Of a DNA stretch of 25,008 bases, positions 23,019-25,008 are shown in pieces (position 1 is the first letter of the stretch; the number at the start of each line of letters is the position of its first letter). Source of the DNA: a virus; the IMG/VR virus record IMGVR_UViG_3300006805_000146, positions 1-25,008 of that record; one strand, 5' to 3'. Position numbers and translations under genes: made by a program. Below the pieces are notes generated by a model that ran no database searches, had not been told where the DNA came from, and was given only the letters and a program-made list of their open reading frames with translations.

Positions 23019-23029
23019 TTACGCGCACC
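23019..23029 (-). promoter_or_regulatory. Conserved intergenic element, copy 2 (between terL and cupin gene)
   Basis: Minus strand GGTGCGCGTAA followed by CCGG, one base after the terL stop codon. It ends 48 bases before ATG 22970. It shares with copies 4 and 5 the downstream GG and GCCAC at the same distance. Confidence 0.65.
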
Positions 23030-23030
23030 G

Positions 23031-24371
23031 CTAACCGTTCAGCGACTCATAAGGGTCATACTCCTTGCGCGTCTGCTTGCCGGCAAACTTGGCATGGCCG
23101 TCCAGCTTCTTGACCGCGGGGAAGGCGAACGTCAAGGCCAGCGCGTCGGCCAGGTCAGGCGAGCCACCGCCTGGCATGCGCTTCTTGATGTCGTCCTTGG
23201 ACTCCAGCACGATATGGTTGGCCGCGTCGTACTTGTAGGTGGGTGTGGCCAGCTCCAGCTTGAGGCCGTTGTCGTTCGGGATTGAGCCGCCGGCCTTGAT
23301 CCAGTCAGCCATCTCATGCCACATCTCGGTCCGCTTGTTCACGTAGCGCATGTTCGATGACTTGCCGCCAAAGTTGACCTCGATCACGTCATAGCCCAGC
23401 TGCCTGAGCCGGTCGATCACGCCAGCACCGGCGCCCGCGTCAATGAAGACAGCGTCCGGCTGCCACTCCTCAATGCGCGCAGCCACCCGGCCAGCCAGGT
23501 CCATGTTGTCTATGCCGCGAAACACCTGGGCGTTGAAGGCCACCAGACCCTGGCGAGAAAAGATCACGCTGCGGTCATTGCCAAAGCGCGCCGGGTCCAC
23601 GCCCAGAATCTTGGGTGCGTAGTCCATGCTCATCGGCGGGTAGATCTTGTGCGCAGCCGTCTCGGCATCGGTCAAGCTGAGCAGCTGGTCATCGCCTGCC
23701 GCGCTGAAGTCGCACAAGAACTCACGCGCAAAGGCAGACTCAGCCATCATTCGGCGAAGCCTGGCCACCTCATCCGGGTCCAGCGCGTCGGTGTCGTAGA
23801 CCGTGTACCTGGCAGACGCCCAATCCGGCTCGGTCTGCGCACGGTAGTACAGATTCGAGAATAAGTTGATGCCCTTGGGTGTTCCGATGAACCAGGCCCA
23901 GCCCAGCCGGTCAGCCAGCGCAGGCTGGATGATGTCGTCCCAGACCTCGACCTTGATCTGCGCCACCTCATCGACCACCACGCCATCGAGCCGCACGCCG
24001 CGCATGGCATCCGGGTTGTCGGCGCCGAATATGCGGATGATGGCGCCGTTGTGCGGGAAGCGCACCAGCATGTCACCTTCGATGATCTCGATGTGGCCAT
24101 AGGGCAGCAAGGGCGCCGCCATCTGCTTGAGCCGTGCCCAGGCAATCGTCTTGGCTTGCTTGAGGTAAGGCGCCACATAAAAGTACAGCGGCATGTCCAG
24201 GGTGTTCTTGACCGCAGCGTCGAGCAGCTTCTTCAGCGCGATCTCGGTCTTGCCCGCCCGCCGGTGCAAAGCCAGCACCACAAAGCGCTTGCCTTGTGCC
24301 AGCTTGGCACACTCACTTTGCCACTGGCGCATGGGCAGGCCAAAGCGCACGGCGGCATTGGGCGCGCTCAT
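23031..24371 (-). CDS. terL: Terminase large subunit
   Basis: A 446-aa DNA-packaging motor. ATPase part: Walker A H36-R-R-A-G-K-T42, Walker B VVVDE (131-135, catalytic Glu135), coupling motif GTPKG (163-167). Nuclease part (RNase H-like): GVDPARFGNDRS with Asp259, FIDAGAGAG with Asp311 and SPDLADALAL with Asp406/Asp409, the expected acidic metal ligands. The length is normal for the compact podovirus type. Together with the small subunit it cuts concatemers and drives DNA into the prohead through the portal. The ATG overlaps the terS stop by four bases, so the two are coupled. No inactivating change is visible. Confidence 0.95.
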   Translation of the reverse strand: MSAPNAAVRFGLPMRQWQSECAKLAQGKRFVVLALHRRAGKTEIALKKLLDAAVKNTLDMPLYFYVAPYLKQAKTIAWARLKQMAAPLLPYGHIEIIEGDMLVRFPHNGAIIRIFGADNPDAMRGVRLDGVVVDEVAQIKVEVWDDIIQPALADRLGWAWFIGTPKGINLFSNLYYRAQTEPDWASARYTVYDTDALDPDEVARLRRMMAESAFAREFLCDFSAAGDDQLLSLTDAETAAHKIYPPMSMDYAPKILGVDPARFGNDRSVIFSRQGLVAFNAQVFRGIDNMDLAGRVAARIEEWQPDAVFIDAGAGAGVIDRLRQLGYDVIEVNFGGKSSNMRYVNKRTEMWHEMADWIKAGGSIPNDNGLKLELATPTYKYDAANHIVLESKDDIKKRMPGGGSPDLADALALTFAFPAVKKLDGHAKFAGKQTRKEYDPYESLNG

Positions 24372-24736
24372 TCTGGGAACTCAGTCAGCAGCGTGAGATT
24401 TCCGCTGTGCGTTTGCTCCACTCTGTCAATGAACAGCCGCAAATGCTTACCCAGTAACTCATTGGCCCGAAGCGCTGACTTGAAGTCACCGTCAGCTTTC
24501 GACTCCAAAGCGATGTTATTGATGCGTTGCAAAATAATGGTTGCGTCAAAGCCAGCATCCGCCGACAGCTTCTGAGTGCGTTTGGAAATTTCCTCTTGCA
24601 CATCTTTACGCTGTAGCAGTCGATAACCCTGCACGGCCGAACCGTTTGAGCTGTAGCCCGCACGAATGGCGGCCTTGCTGGCATCCATGTCCAACAGGTA
24701 CTCATCAATGAATTTACCGTGCTTGGCGGCTAGCAT
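24368..24736 (-). CDS. terS: Terminase small subunit
   Basis: A 122-aa protein starting MLAAKHGKFIDEYLLDMDAS followed by KAAIRAGYSSNGSAVQGYRL and LLQRKDVQEEISKRTQK: the helix-turn-helix DNA-binding part of the Terminase_2-type small subunit (residues about 5-55). The remainder is helical and would form the oligomerisation part. It recognises the packaging site and regulates TerL, whose gene follows with an ATGA overlap. The start overlaps the GIY-YIG gene by seven bases (ATGCTAG). Confidence 0.88.
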   Translation of the reverse strand: MLAAKHGKFIDEYLLDMDASKAAIRAGYSSNGSAVQGYRLLQRKDVQEEISKRTQKLSADAGFDATIILQRINNIALESKADGDFKSALRANELLGKHLRLFIDRVEQTHSGNLTLLTEFPE

Positions 24737-24912
24737 GCGACAACCCCGACACCGTGCGCCAGCAGCCTTTTGAGAACGACCTCACGACCCCAAGCCTTAA
24801 CCGTGGTGGCAAGGGCATCTTTTTCATGCTGCCACATCCGGATACCCTGCCCTTTCCCAATATAAAAGATGCGGGAGTCTCGCGGGTCAACCAACTCATA
24901 GACATAAAACAT
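24730..24912 (-). CDS. Short, truncated GIY-YIG nuclease-like protein
   Basis: A 60-aa product: MFYVYELVDPRDSRIFYIGK then GQGIRMWQHEKDA and a helix REVVLKRLLAHGVGVVAC. YVY and YIG correspond to the GIY and YIG elements, followed by the conserved Gly-Lys-Gly, Arg and His of the LEM3/GIY-YIG subgroup. The part that normally supplies the catalytic Glu and the rest of the domain is missing: the frame ends at a TAG inside the terS start. ATG 24912 is preferred over TTG 24933 because the GIY-YIG strand begins at its second residue and because the spacing to element copy 1 (53 bases) then matches the other copies. No clear ribosome-binding site is seen. It is either a remnant of a homing-type nuclease or a small protein kept for DNA binding or terminase support. 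Confidence 0.7.
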   Translation of the reverse strand: MFYVYELVDPRDSRIFYIGKGQGIRMWQHEKDALATTVKAWGREVVLKRLLAHGVGVVAC

Positions 24913-24925
24913 AGTGAAAGCGCCG

Positions 24926-24951
24926 ATTAGCAATAGTTAGCCAAAGTTAGC
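24926..24951 (-). repeat. Three GCTAAY direct repeats with a 10-bp period
   Basis: Minus strand GCTAAC, GCTAAC and GCTAAT start exactly 10 bases apart (24951, 24941, 24931), so they lie on one face of the helix. They are in the leader between element copy 1 and the GIY-YIG start. This could be an operator or terminase-binding (packaging) site; the function is inferred only from spacing and position. Confidence 0.6.
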
Positions 24952-24965
24952 ATTTGCACTATCAA

Positions 24966-24976
24966 TTACGCGCACC
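24966..24976 (-). promoter_or_regulatory. Conserved intergenic element, copy 1 (start of terminase block)
   Basis: Minus strand GGTGCGCGTAA followed by TTGA. It ends 53 bases before ATG 24912. Position 12 is T rather than the C of the other copies, and the downstream GCCAC is absent. The remaining bases to the window edge (24977-25008) show no gene I can support; they may be the end of an upstream gene. Confidence 0.6.
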
Positions 24977-25008
24977 GTACGCCAAGCACAAGCTACCTGA
25001 CTGCGTGA

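Noticed and set aside
24977-25008. Possible end of an upstream gene at the right edge (a frame reading ...LAYGARN-stop into the element)
   Set aside because: Only about ten codons are visible, with no way to judge coding. It was left unannotated.

Overview
This window is the virion morphogenesis region of a tailed phage or prophage with a short (podovirus) tail. Every convincing gene lies on the minus strand, so transcription runs from the right edge to the left edge. Gene content and order match Bordetella phage BPP-1-like and T7-like podoviruses: terminase, portal of the T7 gp8 type, a Bbp19-like protein, scaffold, major capsid protein, a Bbp16-like cement protein, T7 gp11/gp12-like tail tube proteins, four ejection proteins related to T7 gp13-gp16, and tail fibers. 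The sequence is GC-rich, except for the leftmost 1.8 kb of fiber genes, which is visibly richer in A+T. That fits a proteobacterial host, perhaps a member of the Burkholderiales, but the host assignment is only inference. Whether this is a virion genome or a prophage cannot be decided: no integrase, repressor, lysis, replication or host genes fall inside the window.

Layout in transcription order (right to left): a short truncated GIY-YIG protein, terS and terL (24912-23031); a cupin-like protein, two small paralogous proteins sharing a C-terminal motif, the portal and a small head-associated protein (22970-19854); Bbp19-like, scaffold, major capsid and cement proteins (19790-17253), ending at an intrinsic terminator; a 104-aa unknown gene ending at a second, strong terminator (17164-16850); tail adaptor, tail nozzle and a GNAT-like gp13 homologue (16778-13592); a gp14-like protein, a gp15-like protein and a giant 2646-aa ejection protein (13542-3210); and a fiber cassette (3088-1) whose last gene runs off the left edge.

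The most notable non-coding feature is an 11-12 base element (GGTGCGCGTAA, usually followed by C) found five times. All copies are between genes or overlap a stop codon, and all face the direction of transcription. Four lie 48-53 bases before a start codon and the fifth 28 bases before. These copies divide the genes into five blocks, so the element is probably a phage promoter, regulator site or 5'-leader element. Next to the copy in front of the fiber genes, its core GGTGCGC is repeated in a tandem array.

The most notable protein is the 2646-aa ejection protein. It sits in the T7 gp16 position but is about twice as long. It carries an acetyltransferase-like domain, two ADP-ribosyltransferase-like domains joined by a nearly identical linker, a zinc-protease motif (HEGGH plus a downstream Glu) and a membrane segment near the C terminus. 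This looks like a 'polyvalent' protein delivered into the host with the DNA.
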